Source: a virus
Direction: 5' to 3' (one strand)
Length of the DNA stretch: 64,000 nt
IMG/VR virus record: IMGVR_UViG_3300025132_000022
Coordinates: 57,519 to 121,518 of that record
Below the pieces are notes generated by a model. That model saw nothing but the letters and a program-made list of their open reading frames with translations, searched no databases and was not told where the DNA came from. Both the position numbers and the translations under genes were made by a program. This document shows positions 1 through 7,117 of this stretch, piece after piece. Each line of letters starts with the position of its first letter. The first letter of the stretch is position 1.

Positions 1-1379
1 AGCGTACCAGATACACCAAAGAGGACTGCGTCATTCTTTCTACCACCGTTAGTTGAAAGCGAAAGACCTTGTGTAGATCCAATCTTGAAAAGAAGATCTG
101 CACCTGCGCCTCCGCCTGCGTTACCTAAGATCACGCTTGCGACGCCTGCTGAACCAGATCCTGCCGTACCACCGATTTGAAGACCAGCGCCCTCAAGAGC
201 GTCGCCTGCTGAACCTGATGCTGCTGCAATAATCTGCTTATTAGCAATTTCAAAATGCTCTGAAGTTGTAATACTAGATTTGTAAGTTCTTGCATCGAGT
301 TGATCTACAACCAACTTGTGGAACTTACCAGACGAACCAGAAAGATCATTAGCAGTCACAACATGAAGATTTGACGTACCTGATGATGTAATGTTTGTAG
401 CAACCACCTTACGGAAATCACCTTCATCACCGTCAATCTTGTGAAAGAGTGACGTGCCAGAAGACGTAACTACTGTTGCAATTGCCTTGCGGAAATCACC
501 CTCGTCAGCATCCAACTTGTGGATTGTTGAAGTTCCTGAACCAGTGAATACAGTTGCAATCGCCTTGTTGAACGTACCTTCATCAACGTCTGCTTTGTGA
601 ACATGAATATTGTTTGAAGCAGAAAGATTAGTTGTCTTGATTACGTTAAAAGTACCCTCATCTACATCCACTTTGTGAATTGATGCTGTACCAGAACCAG
701 TGATTGTAGTAGCAACAAGTTTTCTAGTGTCTACTTCGTTTGCATCCAACTTGTGAATTGTTGAAGTTCCTGAACCAGAAATTTGATTTGCATATACATA
801 CTGGAATCTTCTACCTGCTGCACCAAGATTTAGTCCCAAATCTGTTGCTGGTTGAAGTGCTGTTGCAGTGAGTTCCAACTCGTCAGAACCATTGATATTG
901 AATGAAAGTGTTGTCTTAGCATTCACTGTAAGTCCAGTTTTAGAGTCTGCGTAGATCTCGCCCGTAGAACCTGAAATAGCAGTGTATGCGAACACCACCT
1001 TACCACCATCAGACGCAGTCAGGTGTACACCGTCAGTCCTGATTTTAGAAATTGCATCCATTGCGTTGGTACCGCCTGCGCCGTGGAACTGAATGTGCCC
1101 CTCGTCACCGACTGCTGCGTTTGACGCAGATACTGCTGCCTTGAGATGTGCGAACGTTACCGTCCTCATACCACCGCCGTCGCCCTTTGATGCGGAAACG
1201 ATCAAGACGTCCGCATCTTCAAGATGTGCAACGTCGTTTCTTGCCTGAAACAGGTCTAAGTGACCAACTTGAACTGAACCTGATTGAATTTTGTCTCTCG
1301 TGATTACCGACGTGCTAAGTTTTGCAGTGGTAATCGCGGAATCGGCCAAGAGTTTTGTGCCTATTTTTGTTTTAGCCAT
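1..1379 (-). CDS. Repeat-containing tail fibre/structural protein, 3' end outside window
   Basis: An open frame starts at an ATG at 1379 and runs off the left edge without a stop, giving about 459 residues. The start has a clear Shine-Dalgarno (AAGGAG) about 8 bases upstream. The first 60 residues (MAKTKIGTKLL...) resemble the N-termini of phage fibre or structural proteins, which often begin with an anchoring segment. Residues about 200-330 are five tandem 26-residue units built on the pattern GSGTSxIHKxDxDEGxFxKxxAT. The rest is rich in Gly, Ala, Ser and Thr. Low-complexity beta-type repeats of this kind are typical of trimeric fibre shafts, so a fibre role is inferred from composition and position. 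It is the last gene of the head-neck block, after a 73-base gap. No receptor-binding tip is visible because the C-terminus is missing. Confidence 0.7.
   Translation of the reverse strand, partial: MAKTKIGTKLLADSAITTAKLSTSVITRDKIQSGSVQVGHLDLFQARNDVAHLEDADVLIVSASKGDGGGMRTVTFAHLKAAVSASNAAVGDEGHIQFHGAGGTNAMDAISKIRTDGVHLTASDGGKVVFAYTAISGSTGEIYADSKTGLTVNAKTTLSFNINGSDELELTATALQPATDLGLNLGAAGRRFQYVYANQISGSGTSTIHKLDANEVDTRKLVATTITGSGTASIHKVDVDEGTFNVIKTTNLSASNNIHVHKADVDEGTFNKAIATVFTGSGTSTIHKLDADEGDFRKAIATVVTSSGTSLFHKIDGDEGDFRKVVATNITSSGTSNLHVVTANDLSGSSGKFHKLVVDQLDARTYKSSITTSEHFEIANKQIIAAASGSAGDALEGAGLQIGGTAGSGSAGVASVILGNAGGGAGADLLFKIGSTQGLSLSTNGGRKNDAVLFGVSGT
393..782 (-). repeat. Five in-frame 78-bp tandem repeats in the fibre gene
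   Basis: Each unit codes 26 residues. The units, by position on the plus strand, are 705-782, 627-704, 549-626, 471-548 and 393-470, with a degenerate sixth unit at about 315-392. The conserved core is xSGSGTSxIHKxDxDEGxFxKxxAT. Units differ at both DNA and protein level, so the array looks like an old, selected structural repeat and not a recent slippage product. Confidence 0.8.
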
Positions 1380-1452
1380 TTTAATTGCTCCTTAAATGTA
1401 TTGTTATTTTTTTACACGAACAAAAACCAAACAGCATATAAAACGGACTGGT

Positions 1453-1668
1453 TTATGAGAAGAGAACCTTCTTTAAATTTCTAACGTTATTATCAAACTT
1501 ACAAAACTCAGAATTCAAAAACTCTAACGAAAGAGCTTGGCACTCACCCAACCGATCATCAAACTCAAAATGAAACTTTCCTGAATCTAACCGCCTACAT
1601 CTAATCAGGTTAATACCCTTCAACTGTAAGTAAGCGGCGATCCCTATATCAGATGTTGTAAAATTCAT
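1453..1668 (-). CDS. Small DUF5659-like protein
   Basis: This 71-residue protein begins MNFTTSDIGIAAYL and continues with a KGINLIRCRRLDSGKFHFEFDD-type block. It matches from memory the pattern of the DUF5659 family: a short protein with a TSD motif near the start, a hydrophobic helix, and a strand ending in FEF or FVF plus acidic residues. The function of that family is unknown. The start at 1668 is preceded by AGAGAGG, and the 32-base gap upstream carries a CTATTTA motif and a TATAAT-like string. Family assignment is by pattern only. It lies between a 143-residue acidic protein and the fibre gene. Confidence 0.6.
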   Translation of the reverse strand: MNFTTSDIGIAAYLQLKGINLIRCRRLDSGKFHFEFDDRLGECQALSLEFLNSEFCKFDNNVRNLKKVLFS

Positions 1669-1690
1669 ACTATATTATACCTCTCTCACC

Positions 1691-1697
1691 TAAATAG
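1691..1697 (-). promoter_or_regulatory. CTATTTA motif, putative late promoter element
   Basis: On the coding strand the site reads ACTATTTAGG. It lies 23 bases before the start of the DUF5659-like gene, in the short gap between two genes. It is one of six copies placed 16-34 bases upstream of gene starts. T4-type phages use a short AT-rich late promoter box (TATAAATA) near -10, and this heptamer may be the equivalent here. The role is inferred. Confidence 0.4.
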
Positions 1698-1700
1698 TGC

Positions 1701-2132
1701 CTACTGCTTAACAAATGCTAGATTTCCTGACCCAGCTTCATCTAATTCTAGTGTATATCCTGCATTTGGGTCCAATGAGTACCTTTCTCTGAGTTCTTGG
1801 ACAAATTTTTCGTTATTTTCACGAACATTTTCAATTTCTTCAAGTTTTAAGAGTTTCTGCACTTCATGATCCCTCATGTAAACACCGTATTCTGTGAGTC
1901 TTGAGTTGAGCAAATCCCTGTTTGCGAAGAACGTCTTCGTATCTGATGGTTCCAAAACAACATAAGAATCGTCAATCTCCTCCTCTTCAGTATCTGTCCA
2001 CTCTTCCTCGATATCTTCTGGGTTTACGCCCGACTTCAGTGTCTCTGCGGCAAGCAATGCCTTATTTGCCAACTCTGGATTTTCTTCCTTTAACTCGTCC
2101 AGCATCCCTAATAATTTATTCAAAACTGACAT
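1701..2132 (-). CDS. Acidic hypothetical protein
   Basis: This 143-residue protein is not recognised. The first 30 residues form a Leu/Glu-rich helical segment (NKLLGMLDELKEENPELANKA). Residues about 35-55 are strongly acidic (EEEWTDTEEEEIDD), followed by a region with likely helices around RDHEVQKLLKLEEIENVRE. The C-terminal 25 residues look beta-like and less charged. The start at 2132 has a strong AAGGAGG at ideal spacing. It follows the longer gp15-like gene by 14 bases, and a CTATTTA motif lies in the end of that gene. It could be a virion-associated or assembly protein by location, but nothing in the sequence proves that. Confidence 0.65.
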   Translation of the reverse strand: MSVLNKLLGMLDELKEENPELANKALLAAETLKSGVNPEDIEEEWTDTEEEEIDDSYVVLEPSDTKTFFANRDLLNSRLTEYGVYMRDHEVQKLLKLEEIENVRENNEKFVQELRERYSLDPNAGYTLELDEAGSGNLAFVKQ

Positions 2133-2146
2133 TCTCTACCTCCTTA

Positions 2147-3376
2147 TTAATCAGCAATATAACTAAATAGTATGTTTGCACCATTTGCTGGCGCTTCTTC
2201 GAAAGTAACTGTTCTACTACTTAAAGTATAGTCGTTATCTGCTCCGACTCTCATCAATATTCCCTGGTTGAACACCATCAAAGTACCGTCAACAAACTGA
2301 TCTGGTACAGTAAACTGCACTCTGTTGCCGTCTGCTGTTTCTGCTGGTACCTGGGCGACTTTATAGTTTGTCTTTGTCACAGCATCTGCGGAACTAACTC
2401 CACTCCCTCCCCCACTGCTTGCGCCGCTTGACACGGCAGATGTGGTCACTGCTCCTGGGTTCCTTCTTTGAGGATAATTAGCAATGTTGTCATCAATTCT
2501 GGATGTCAACAAGTCTGACTTTAATCCTTCCAGCCCGTACAATCTTCCATTGGCAGTATCTAGATCATCAGCAGTAACTATCCTCTCTCTTGGTATTTTG
2601 ACCTCTACTATATTCTCTCTAATGGATAAATTTGGTTGCAATCGATTTGCACCCTCGCCTGTCAACCAACCAAGGACTTCAATATTTATTTTAGTTTCAA
2701 ACTTTCTCTCCTCGTTAGAGAAACTACTGATATTGTTGCTTTGTGAAAAACTTTCCTGAACGAATGCTTCGTATCTTAATCTGCCTTCTTCTATGATTAC
2801 ATAGTTTATGCCACCTGGTCTCGTTATGAACGGGGTGACGACCTGGTTCATTTGTTGTTGATACTCTGTTCTTAGTGTTATTTCATACTCGACTGTCACA
2901 TAGACTGGCAGGGGTATCGTTAAAGTCTCATAGACTACTTTGCTGTTTTTGCGTGGAAAGTTTAGTTGCCCCGCTCGCTTCATCATTGATGAGTTTGCAA
3001 AGTTGGCAGTCTTATCCTGCTTTATTCTCCTGGATACGGATATCGAACCTCCTCTAACTCTGTCAATTGGAGGAATGTTTGCATAGACAGTTCCTTTGCG
3101 GGACGGATCCTTAGTTACATTGGTTCTCTCTATTGTTATGATCGGTAAAATTAGCGTTCCTTCGGCATCCCTGAATCTGCTGTCCTTCTTACTTAGAAAC
3201 ATTCTCTCAGCAGATGTCCAGACAACTGGCACTTTCTTGAACCCATTCGAAGTTATACACCTGATGTCCAACGTTTCGTTAATAAACTTGTGCATCGCCA
3301 AATCTACAGTCTCAATCGTAGATGGAGGAAAGGGTATGTCTTCAATTCTGCGAGATTTTGTTACTGATAATACCAT
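2147..3376 (-). CDS. Tail completion/sheath stabiliser, gp15-like, long paralogue
   Basis: This 409-residue protein shares an N-terminal domain of about 270 residues with the next gene upstream, with near-identical blocks such as LRTEYQQQMN, SNEERKFETK and VEVKIPRER. The layout (KKVPVxWxSAER, then LPIITIER, then a YEITLRTEYQQQMN helix, then a strand-rich end) matches the pattern of T4 gp15. In T4 that protein caps the sheath and tail tube and joins tail to head. After residue 290 this copy adds a Gly/Ser linker (SSGASSGGGSG) and a beta-type domain of about 75 residues ending NILFSYIAD, like Ig or adhesin-like appendages on phage virions. Whether it works with or instead of its neighbour is unknown. 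The gp15 assignment is by pattern, at moderate confidence. Confidence 0.65.
   Translation of the reverse strand: MVLSVTKSRRIEDIPFPPSTIETVDLAMHKFINETLDIRCITSNGFKKVPVVWTSAERMFLSKKDSRFRDAEGTLILPIITIERTNVTKDPSRKGTVYANIPPIDRVRGGSISVSRRIKQDKTANFANSSMMKRAGQLNFPRKNSKVVYETLTIPLPVYVTVEYEITLRTEYQQQMNQVVTPFITRPGGINYVIIEEGRLRYEAFVQESFSQSNNISSFSNEERKFETKINIEVLGWLTGEGANRLQPNLSIRENIVEVKIPRERIVTADDLDTANGRLYGLEGLKSDLLTSRIDDNIANYPQRRNPGAVTTSAVSSGASSGGGSGVSSADAVTKTNYKVAQVPAETADGNRVQFTVPDQFVDGTLMVFNQGILMRVGADNDYTLSSRTVTFEEAPANGANILFSYIAD
2164..2170 (-). promoter_or_regulatory. CTATTTA motif, putative late promoter element
   Basis: The coding strand reads ACTATTTAGT inside the last codons of the gp15-like paralogue (coding Leu-Phe-Ser), 32 bases before the start of the acidic 143-residue gene. 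Because it also encodes protein here, this copy is weaker evidence than the intergenic ones. Confidence 0.3.
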
Positions 3377-3379
3377 GCC

Positions 3380-4225
3380 TTACAACCCATACCTTGCCAA
3401 CTCGTCAGGATCAACTATTGTCCTTTCTCTGGGTATCTTGACTTCTACCACTGTTTCGTTTATCGCCTTGTGTGGCGTTTCTTGATTTATGCCACTGCCG
3501 ATCAAGTGTCCCAAAACTTTTATGTCGAATTTGGTCTCAAACTTTCTTTCCTCGTTGGAGAAGTTGCTTATGTTATTCTCATGAGAATACTCCTGCTGAA
3601 TAAACCCTTCGTACCTGTGGTTCTGATCTCTGATAATTATGTAGTTTATGCCGCCTGGAACTGTCATAAAGGGTACCACAAGGTCGTTCATTTGCTGCTG
3701 GTACTCCGTTCTAATGGTGATTTGATACATCACCGTAATGTAGATTGGCAACGGAATAGAGACCGTCTTATACACGGTTTTTTCAGTTTTATCTGGAAAG
3801 TTTAGTTGTCCCCTTTTTCGCAAAGCATGAGCGTTTTTATAATTCGAGGTCTTACCTTGAACGATTTTCTGCATAACTGGAATCGTGCCACCCTTAACCT
3901 GGTCGGTTGATGGGATGTTTGCCCAAACGGTCCCCTTTTCGTTAGGACTCTTGATCATCGAAGTCCTCTCTATCGTCATGATGGGCATAATCAGTGCGCC
4001 TTCATCGTCTCTAACTCTATTGTCTTTCTTGCTGAGTGCTGATCTTTCCGCTGAGACCATTAGGACTGGGACTTTTTTCATGCCGCTGGGACTATTCGTG
4101 TGCAAATTCATCTGTTCGTCCACAAACTTATACATCGCAGCGTCTATGTTCTCTATCCTAGAGTCAAACACTCGCTTTCCTTCGTATTCATTTAACGGTT
4201 TGCTAAAAGGTTTATGACGTTCCAT
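3380..4225 (-). CDS. Tail completion/sheath stabiliser, gp15-like
   Basis: This 281-residue protein is close in length to T4 gp15 (about 270). Conserved features are a KKVPVLMVSAER segment near residue 50, LIMPIMTIERTS near 80, a YQITIRTEYQQQMNDLVVPF block near 165, and VEVKIPRERT near the C-terminus. By position it is the gp15 counterpart in a gp13-gp14-gp15 series, as in T4. It would sit at the head-proximal end of the tail and lock the sheath to the neck. Its start at 4225 overlaps the end of the gp14-like gene by 14 bases and has AGAGGG upstream. The downstream gene is a longer paralogue, which indicates duplication. Confidence 0.7.
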   Translation of the reverse strand: MERHKPFSKPLNEYEGKRVFDSRIENIDAAMYKFVDEQMNLHTNSPSGMKKVPVLMVSAERSALSKKDNRVRDDEGALIMPIMTIERTSMIKSPNEKGTVWANIPSTDQVKGGTIPVMQKIVQGKTSNYKNAHALRKRGQLNFPDKTEKTVYKTVSIPLPIYITVMYQITIRTEYQQQMNDLVVPFMTVPGGINYIIIRDQNHRYEGFIQQEYSHENNISNFSNEERKFETKFDIKVLGHLIGSGINQETPHKAINETVVEVKIPRERTIVDPDELARYGL

Positions 4226-4703
4226 TGAATAGTCCCTCTCTCGCCTTTATGCACTCTGCGGTTATCTCCATCATGTGCTCTCTTTGACCAAAAATCTGCC
4301 TTGGTTCGTTCAAGGTCGCAATCTCATAATACGTTTCGCCATATAGGACGAAATCACCCTCCCTAACAAACAAGTTCTGATCTTCGGTCAGTCTTCTCTT
4401 ATGAAAGTGGACCATGATCTTTGATTTTCTATCTACCCCAAGATTGGTTGTCTCTGTCTCGTAACCTTGCCACTCCACAAGAGCGTGAACCATGATTGGA
4501 TTTAAAAAAGTCTTGTTCAGTGCTTCGCCATAGATGGGATGAAAGTTGGTCTCTTCAATGGAAACGGGATAGTAGACAATCTGCTGCCCAATCACTCTTT
4601 CGACGACTTCGTCACTAACCTGCTTTACAAGATCGCGTTCTTTTTTACCCGTAAAAAGAGGTGGTGGTGGTGCGTCTGGTTGGTTCCATTTGTTATCACC
4701 CAT
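4212..4703 (-). CDS. Neck protein, gp14-like
   Basis: This 163-residue protein shows the order of short motifs seen in T4 gp14-type neck proteins: a VYYPVSIEE strand, a GEALNKTF segment, a GYETETTNLGVD region, a KIMVHFHKRRL strand, a REGDFVLYGETYYEI hairpin and a final QIFGQREHMMEITAECIK helix. T4 gp14 helps gp13 close the portal vertex and joins the head to the tail. This copy is shorter than T4 gp14 (256 residues), mainly at the N-terminus, which here is a Pro-rich stretch (DAPPPPLF). The start at 4703 overlaps the end of the gp13-like gene region and is preceded by GGGGTGAT. The call rests on motif order and on the gp13-gp14-gp15 series. Confidence 0.62.
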   Translation of the reverse strand: MGDNKWNQPDAPPPPLFTGKKERDLVKQVSDEVVERVIGQQIVYYPVSIEETNFHPIYGEALNKTFLNPIMVHALVEWQGYETETTNLGVDRKSKIMVHFHKRRLTEDQNLFVREGDFVLYGETYYEIATLNEPRQIFGQREHMMEITAECIKAREGLFNGTS

Positions 4704-4709
4704 ACTTTA

Positions 4710-5963
4710 TCACCCCACGTATACCGAATATGGTATCCTTTGTAAAACTTTTTCTGATGCGTCAACTGCTGCTGCTTCTTGTTCCGCTATCTTCTGATAG
4801 GTTAATTCAGCGAGTGTAGACTTCAACTCTTCTCTAAGTGAGTTCTGCTCTTCTTTTCCTTGCGATACTAGGTCTGAACCATTTAGTGTCACACTGTCAC
4901 CTGGAATCGGTAATGATGCAAATTTCGACCTAACCTGTCCCAAGGTTTCCTTGGATAGCGCCAGTGCAAACCTTCTAATCCATTGCTTACCTATCGAATT
5001 TATAGTATCGTACGGCAAATTAGAGAATGGCAATGTATTCATGTTGTTGACGCCTTCCAACTCACCTCGACCATTGCTGTCATCCTCTAGGTTTGACGAA
5101 GGCACAGAGAACTCAACCCACATCTTCGTGGGTCCTCCAGAATACGGACATGGAAAAAGTCTTATTTTATTATTCCTTAACTCGTATGACCAGTGGGACA
5201 TTCTAGTGTATATCGCATCCTCAAAAGCAAGCGCTTGAGACTTGTTTTGCCATGATGGTACAAGTTGAAAAGTGGAATCATCTGAAAATTGTCCATAATT
5301 GTGGAAATTACCAACCACATTCAGTCCGCCGTAGTACCCATAGAATCTCCACATTGCACTGGGCGTCTTGTAATACACTTTCTTGATCAGTACTCTTTTG
5401 CCATTGATCTTGCCAGTGTATGGTTTGCCCGTCTCAGAAGAAATTATGTCTTGTAAATCATAGTCCTGCTGTCCCACAGTGACATCAAACGACGCGGAGT
5501 ACTGTACGGAATCTTTAAGTCCTATCTCGGAACCCATCCTCTCTGACACTCTTCTTGACATACCGTAATCGAACTTTGGATACTTAAGACTACCAGATGC
5601 TGCGCCAGAAGTTAATTCACCCTTGTGATCGAAGGTTCCCGTTGCATGACCCAAGAAACTGGGTAAGGCGTTGTTTGCCTGATGTACATTGATAAGATAT
5701 GAATACTCAAGCACCGCTTCTTCATATGAAGCGTAAATATTCCCGTCCGACAATTCAATATCTAAAACGTCGCCGCCTAATTTCTTATACGTATATGCAA
5801 CCTGGTCTACTGCACCAGATACAAAATTGCCTGAAAAGAGCGTACTGGTGTTGTCAGAATAAATTTTATATGGTAATAGTCTGTTTACGTTACCGTGACT
5901 TCCAGTTTCTGGTAAGATGCTCTTACTAGAATTACTAGCAGGTCTCAAATTTGGTAAAGCCAT
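4710..5963 (-). CDS. Neck protein, gp13-like
   Basis: This 417-residue protein is longer than T4 gp13 (about 309). Gp13 binds the filled portal and starts neck assembly. Supporting features are a central YDLQDII segment followed by a beta-rich domain with an aromatic block (SAMWRFYGYYGG), an NNKIRLFPCP strand, and a C-terminal helix-loop-helix. That C-terminal part reads KQWIRRFALALSKETLGQVRSKF, then LPIPGDSVTLNG and a charged helix, a pattern recalled from gp13-like proteins of marine T4-type phages. The start at 5963 has CGGAGGAC in good position. A 65-base gap upstream holds a CTATTTA motif, so a transcript probably begins here for the neck genes. Confidence 0.68.
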   Translation of the reverse strand: MALPNLRPASNSSKSILPETGSHGNVNRLLPYKIYSDNTSTLFSGNFVSGAVDQVAYTYKKLGGDVLDIELSDGNIYASYEEAVLEYSYLINVHQANNALPSFLGHATGTFDHKGELTSGAASGSLKYPKFDYGMSRRVSERMGSEIGLKDSVQYSASFDVTVGQQDYDLQDIISSETGKPYTGKINGKRVLIKKVYYKTPSAMWRFYGYYGGLNVVGNFHNYGQFSDDSTFQLVPSWQNKSQALAFEDAIYTRMSHWSYELRNNKIRLFPCPYSGGPTKMWVEFSVPSSNLEDDSNGRGELEGVNNMNTLPFSNLPYDTINSIGKQWIRRFALALSKETLGQVRSKFASLPIPGDSVTLNGSDLVSQGKEEQNSLREELKSTLAELTYQKIAEQEAAAVDASEKVLQRIPYSVYVG

Positions 5964-5984
5964 TATTAGTCCTCCGTGCTTAAG

Positions 5985-5991
5985 TAAATAG
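5985..5991 (-). promoter_or_regulatory. CTATTTA motif, putative late promoter element
   Basis: The coding strand reads GACTATTTACTT in a true intergenic gap, 22 bases before the gp13-like start and just upstream of its CGGAGG ribosome site. This is one of the cleanest copies of the motif. Confidence 0.45.
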
Positions 5992-6028
5992 TCTCAAACT
6001 TAACAAAACGCTAGGACTTCAAATTTCT

Positions 6029-6427
6029 TTATGCTTCTGCAGTCTTCTTTGCGGACCTTTTTCTCGTAGTTGTTTTGCGAGCAGGGGTAGTGCTTTTGGT
6101 AGTCGTAGTTGTTTTTCTACGTCTAGTCTGTTTCTTCTTGGGAGGCGGCGGAGCAACTTCTTGCACCTCTGGTTCCTCTACTTGAAGAAGTTCTAGTTCT
6201 GGTTGTGGTTCCCAGGGTGGAGTAATTTCTTTCTTCTCCACTGCGGGTTCGTTTACAACAACCTGTACCTGCTCTTCCTCTTTAACTTCCTCACTGGTGT
6301 TCATGTCAATTGTAACAACACCATTTGTGACATTGTGGCGAGCATTAAAACCCAAAGTCTCCCTCTTGAGAGCATACTTTCTAGCATACTTGCCTTTCAT
6401 CATTCTTTTTTTACGTTTACCCATCAT
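6029..6427 (-). CDS. Histone-tail-like basic protein
   Basis: This 132-residue protein has three zones. Residues 1-25 are very basic (GKRKKRMMKGKYARKYALKR). The middle 60 residues are acidic and Pro-rich. The last 40 are a Lys/Arg/Thr tail with repeated TTTRKRSAKK-like units, reminiscent of histone H1 tails and of phage DNA-condensing proteins. The middle segment has no recognisable fold. Its position between the capsid-side genes and the neck genes suggests an internal head or DNA-binding protein, but that is inference from composition and place. AAAGGAG lies just before a double ATG start (6427 or 6424). Confidence 0.6.
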   Translation of the reverse strand: MMGKRKKRMMKGKYARKYALKRETLGFNARHNVTNGVVTIDMNTSEEVKEEEQVQVVVNEPAVEKKEITPPWEPQPELELLQVEEPEVQEVAPPPPKKKQTRRRKTTTTTKSTTPARKTTTRKRSAKKTAEA

Positions 6428-6477
6428 TAAACTCCTTTAACTAAAACGATCATACTATAACTAGGTTGAAAATATAG

Positions 6478-6509
6478 AAAAACCCCCAACCAAATTGGAA
6501 GGGGGTTTA
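6478..6509 (-). terminator. Rho-independent terminator after the 144-residue structural gene
   Basis: On the coding strand the stem AAACCCCC/GGGGGTTT (with inner CCAA/TTGG) is followed by a T run. The stem has eight pairs with an A-A mismatch before the inner pairs. It sits 20 bases after the stop of the 144-residue gene, exactly where a terminator is expected. Confidence 0.85.
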
Positions 6510-6528
6510 AGACATCCTCTAAGTCCTA

Positions 6529-6963
6529 TTAGGATACGAGTGGTGCTGCAGCGATCGAGTTGACCGCTTCTGCGCCGCCGCTGGATCTAGACAGAAGTGC
6601 CCACCCAGATGCTGTCCAGATGCATGTAACCGTTTCACCAATGTTTGTCAATGTAAACGATGCCCATGCGCCTGCGGTGGTGGCTGGGGTAACCGATGCC
6701 GCGTTGGTTGCGTGCAAACCTACAAAGTACTTCAACTGTCCTACCGTAGTACCATCTGCCAATGTAACAGCCATTGTGTCACCGTCCGAAGTTACCAAGG
6801 AAACTGGTACCGTTACGCTCGCAGCGCCTGCTGCTGTTATCGCTTCAGTACTTAGTGCCAAACTATTAACACCCGTTAGTCCTGCTCCACCCAAAGACAA
6901 CTCTCTCTTTAAATTCTCAATTAACGCCTCGACTCTCGCGAGTCCTACTCTTTTTGTACCCAT
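6529..6963 (-). CDS. Small abundant structural/decoration-like protein
   Basis: This 144-residue protein opens with a short helix (GLARVEALIENLKREL) and is otherwise a Thr/Ala/Val/Ser-rich beta protein, with strands such as TVPVSLVTSD and a GAWASFTLTNIGETVTCIW core. It has no catalytic signature. Strong AATGGAGGG before its start, its own terminator right behind it and another terminator in front of it mark it as a separately controlled, probably highly expressed gene next to the major capsid protein. Such small genes often encode capsid decoration or fibritin-like proteins, but the sequence alone does not decide. I recall a similar N-terminus in other marine phages without a known function. 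Confidence 0.65.
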   Translation of the reverse strand: MGTKRVGLARVEALIENLKRELSLGGAGLTGVNSLALSTEAITAAGAASVTVPVSLVTSDGDTMAVTLADGTTVGQLKYFVGLHATNAASVTPATTAGAWASFTLTNIGETVTCIWTASGWALLSRSSGGAEAVNSIAAAPLVS

Positions 6964-6988
6964 ATCTATAACCCTCCATTGGTTTTAC

Positions 6989-6996
6989 CATTTATA
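6989..6996 (-). promoter_or_regulatory. TATAAATG box resembling the T4 late promoter
   Basis: The coding strand reads ATTATAAATGG, one base from the T4 late promoter octamer TATAAATA. It lies 26 bases before the start of the 144-residue gene, between two terminators, where an independent promoter is needed. It differs from the CTATTTA motif seen elsewhere, so it may be a chance match. Confidence 0.35.
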
Positions 6997-7050
6997 ATCA
7001 TGTCATGAAACTGGGTAGATTCATACCATTCTCAAATAACTAGTCTTAGA

Positions 7051-7090
7051 AAAAACGAAACCCCTGATCAAATTAATGACCAGGGGTTTT
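7051..7090 (-). terminator. Rho-independent terminator after the major capsid gene
   Basis: The coding strand shows an AAACCCCTG/CAGGGGTTT stem with a loop around ATTAAT, followed by a T-rich run (CGTTTTTT). It begins 28 bases after the capsid stop at 7118, and the stem is nine base pairs with further imperfect pairs inside. Confidence 0.85.
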
Positions 7091-7117
7091 GTTTCTAATC
7101 GTTAAGATTGTTAACTA

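Noticed and set aside
6560-6997. 145-codon open frame on the plus strand
   Set aside because: It overlaps the 144-residue structural gene on the opposite strand and lacks a ribosome site. Its sequence looks like an antisense shadow.
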